A DNA stretch of 64,000 nucleotides, taken from contig NZ_FNIF01000003.1 of the NCBI RefSeq assembly GCF_900103825.1, positions 272,947 through 336,946 on the forward strand, given 5' to 3'. A program made the position numbers and the translations under genes. How positions within the stretch are numbered: the stretch's first letter is position 1; every line of letters starts with the position of its first letter. A model generated the notes under the pieces. That model saw only the letters and a list, made by a program, of their open reading frames with translations. It did no database searches and was not told the DNA's origin. The stretch is from Paenibacillus sp. yr247. Its GTDB lineage: Bacteria > Bacillota > Bacilli > Paenibacillales > NBRC-103111. This document shows, in pieces, positions 62,986-64,000 of the stretch.

Positions 62986-63435
62986 ATGCGTGCAATTTCC
63001 TCTGGTCCGTTTGTGGTCCCTAGAACAACAGAAGGTACAGAACCTGAACCAACTTTTTTGTTTGTTTCTTTAAATAACCCGACTGATAAGGAACGAACTG
63101 TAACTGTGATTTTGTTTCGAGCCCCTATTTCTTTTGTTTGTGTTCCTCCAACGACAACAGTTCCTCCTCCACAACCATCAACTGAGGCAGAATTAGGCAG
63201 AGCGACAGTTACATTAGTGGATCATGAATCCTTTGTTGTGGCATTTGCCAGTTCAACACCTACGCCACTTTTTGATCAGAACGATATCCTTCGTCTGGTG
63301 GTCCAAGGAGGGGTAGCCAATCCTAATAAAAGCGATGGAATTCAAGTAAGTGTAGTTGGTAGACAAGCAGGCACCGTAACTCAAGAACCCACTATGTTCT
63401 TCCGCCACAAAGATTTTATTGAAACAAAAGCTTAA
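62986..63435 (+). CDS. Small hypothetical, surface-like protein
   Basis: 149 aa from the ATG behind GGGAGGTG; a GTG three codons earlier overlaps that site. Beta-rich, Val/Thr-rich, with a Pro/Thr hinge (PPTTTVPPPQPSTE) in the middle, no signal peptide and one Cys. Similar in feel to the exosporium-like proteins at 5.4-6.6 kb but not clearly related. Followed by a terminator. Confidence 0.62.
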   Translation: MRAISSGPFVVPRTTEGTEPEPTFLFVSLNNPTDKERTVTVILFRAPISFVCVPPTTTVPPPQPSTEAELGRATVTLVDHESFVVAFASSTPTPLFDQNDILRLVVQGGVANPNKSDGIQVSVVGRQAGTVTQEPTMFFRHKDFIETKA

Positions 63436-63446
63436 TGATTATGTTA

Positions 63447-63490
63447 CAAACTGACGCCGGTTCAGTACCTACGCCAGTTTGTTTAATTTC
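63447..63490 (+). terminator. Terminator of the surface-like gene
   Basis: CAAACTGACG and CGCCAGTTTG pair (one bulge), then TTTAATTT. Confidence 0.8.
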
Positions 63491-63735
63491 CTCTGTGATC
63501 GGCTTGTCATGACAATTGCCTCGACGAGTCATGCTGATTCGCGCGCCAACCTATGACAGCTTGTCTTGGTAATTGTAGGACGTGTACTGGAACCCTTGAT
63601 CTTCTGCCCGTTTTTTACTGGCATAAAAAATGCGTCAACTGTGCCAGAGAACCCATCGCCTGTACATATCACCATTGTATCATTTGTATAATTCTATGAT
63701 CCAAGAACGATATCTTATTCATCTGTTATAAAACA
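63491..63735. other. Intergenic region, no gene seen
   Basis: A short minus-strand open stretch (FSGTVDAFFMPVKNGQKIKG) exists but has no start, site or family match. Otherwise nothing. Confidence 0.4.
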
Positions 63736-63763
63736 AAAAAACCCTTATATATCAAGGGTTTCA
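63733..63763 (-). terminator. Terminator of the tRNA-Leu fragment
   Basis: Minus strand AAACCCTT-GATATAT-AAGGGTTT followed by TTTTG. An inverted copy of the same 19-mer lies at 63873-63891. Confidence 0.8.
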
Positions 63764-63780
63764 TGCTTGTAACATTGGGA

Positions 63781-63836
63781 TGCGGTCGGAGGGATTTGAA
63801 CCCTCACGCCTTGTGAGCGCCACCCCCTCAAGATGG
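63781..63836 (-). tRNA. tRNA-Leu(GAG), 3' fragment only
   Basis: The minus strand carries an intact anticodon arm (CCATC-TTGAGGG-GGTGG, anticodon GAG at 63827-63829), a long variable arm (class II, as in Leu), T arm GAGGG-TTCAAAT-CCCTC and the acceptor strand CGACCGC plus discriminator A. The 5' acceptor strand and the D arm are missing: upstream sequence is unrelated. This is what an integration scar at a tRNA gene leaves behind. The terminator at 63733 supports an original tRNA unit. The intact gene would be on the far side of the inserted element. Confidence 0.8.
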
Positions 63837-64000
63837 ACTTTACTTTAGGTTTAAGACCGATAAAACCCGTTGAACCCTTGATATATAAGGGCTTCCAGAG
63901 TTCAAGTTTCTTTGACTTCTGAGGGTTTATGATGTCTTATGATGAATTTCGTCCCCAATTCGTCCCCATGTCCCCCATAAAATAAGTCTGCACCTCTCTC
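63837..64000. other. Possible end of an integrated element
   Basis: Sequence abutting the tRNA fragment does not continue the tRNA. It includes the inverted 19-mer (63873-63891) and a GGGGACGAATTGGGGACGAA-type direct repeat near the window edge. Minus-strand frames are open for up to about 40 codons but none is recognisable as an integrase. Confidence 0.4.

Noticed and set aside
63837-64000. C-terminus of an integrase at the right edge
   Set aside because: Frames are open only for short lengths and match no recombinase motif I know.

Overview
The window reads as chromosomal DNA of a spore-forming Gram-positive of the order Bacillales, most likely Paenibacillus or a close relative. Evidence: strong AGGAGG-type ribosome binding sites, YheC/D and CotSA-like endospore-coat proteins, a YtoI homologue, and a giant decapeptide-repeat protein with a C-terminal tail of the WIAG type. 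This is a judgement from protein character; no database search was possible.

Layout. About 1-44.5 kb is one large surface-glycan locus. It holds GT2 transferases (0-2.6 kb), a GT4 enzyme with an Asn-Pro repeat linker, three small helical proteins, two exosporium-like beta proteins (one frameshifted in a C homopolymer), four tandem GT4 paralogues with a GDP-mannose/UDP-glucose dehydrogenase (7.5-13.3 kb), a GT2/GT7-like plus two GT61 enzymes (13.7-16.6 kb), and a nucleotide-sugar operon galU - UDP-xylose synthase - UDP-glucose dehydrogenase - HipA-like kinase (21.3-17.2 kb). Next come a double GT4 enzyme fused to a DNRLRE-type domain, mannose-1-phosphate guanylyltransferase, a GH57/APH/GT4 group (25.3-29.4 kb), a sulfation module (PHP phosphatase, APS kinase, three sulfotransferases; 29.7-34.3 kb), several atypical kinases (34.4-36.6 kb), the 1706-aa repeat protein (36.7-41.9 kb), a CotSA-like GT4 and YheC/D (42-44.5 kb).

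About 44.5-63.4 kb is mostly ordinary metabolism: a NagZ-like lipoprotein, phosphatidylserine decarboxylase, an Fsr-type MFS transporter, malic enzyme, a MocR regulator with a long repetitive linker, a GNAT enzyme, an aminotransferase, YtoI, the glyoxylate shunt (aceA-aceB with a small zinc-finger gene), adenine deaminase and two Mpo1-like membrane proteins. The right edge holds an ABC-ATPase relic, another small surface-like protein, and the 3' part of a tRNA-Leu(GAG), probably the attachment scar of an element lying to the right.

How it could work together (inference): GalU, Ugd, Uxs, ManC and the second dehydrogenase would supply UDP-glucose, UDP-glucuronate, UDP-xylose, GDP-mannose and a GDP-uronate. 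About a dozen glycosyltransferases would build glycans, and CysC plus sulfotransferases would sulfate them while the PHP enzyme removes the by-product PAP. The likely acceptor is the Ser/Thr-rich decapeptide-repeat protein on the spore surface. The recurring 42-nt and 37-nt hairpin leader repeats, the GCTTGGACA motif and sigma-K-like boxes suggest coordinated late-sporulation control.
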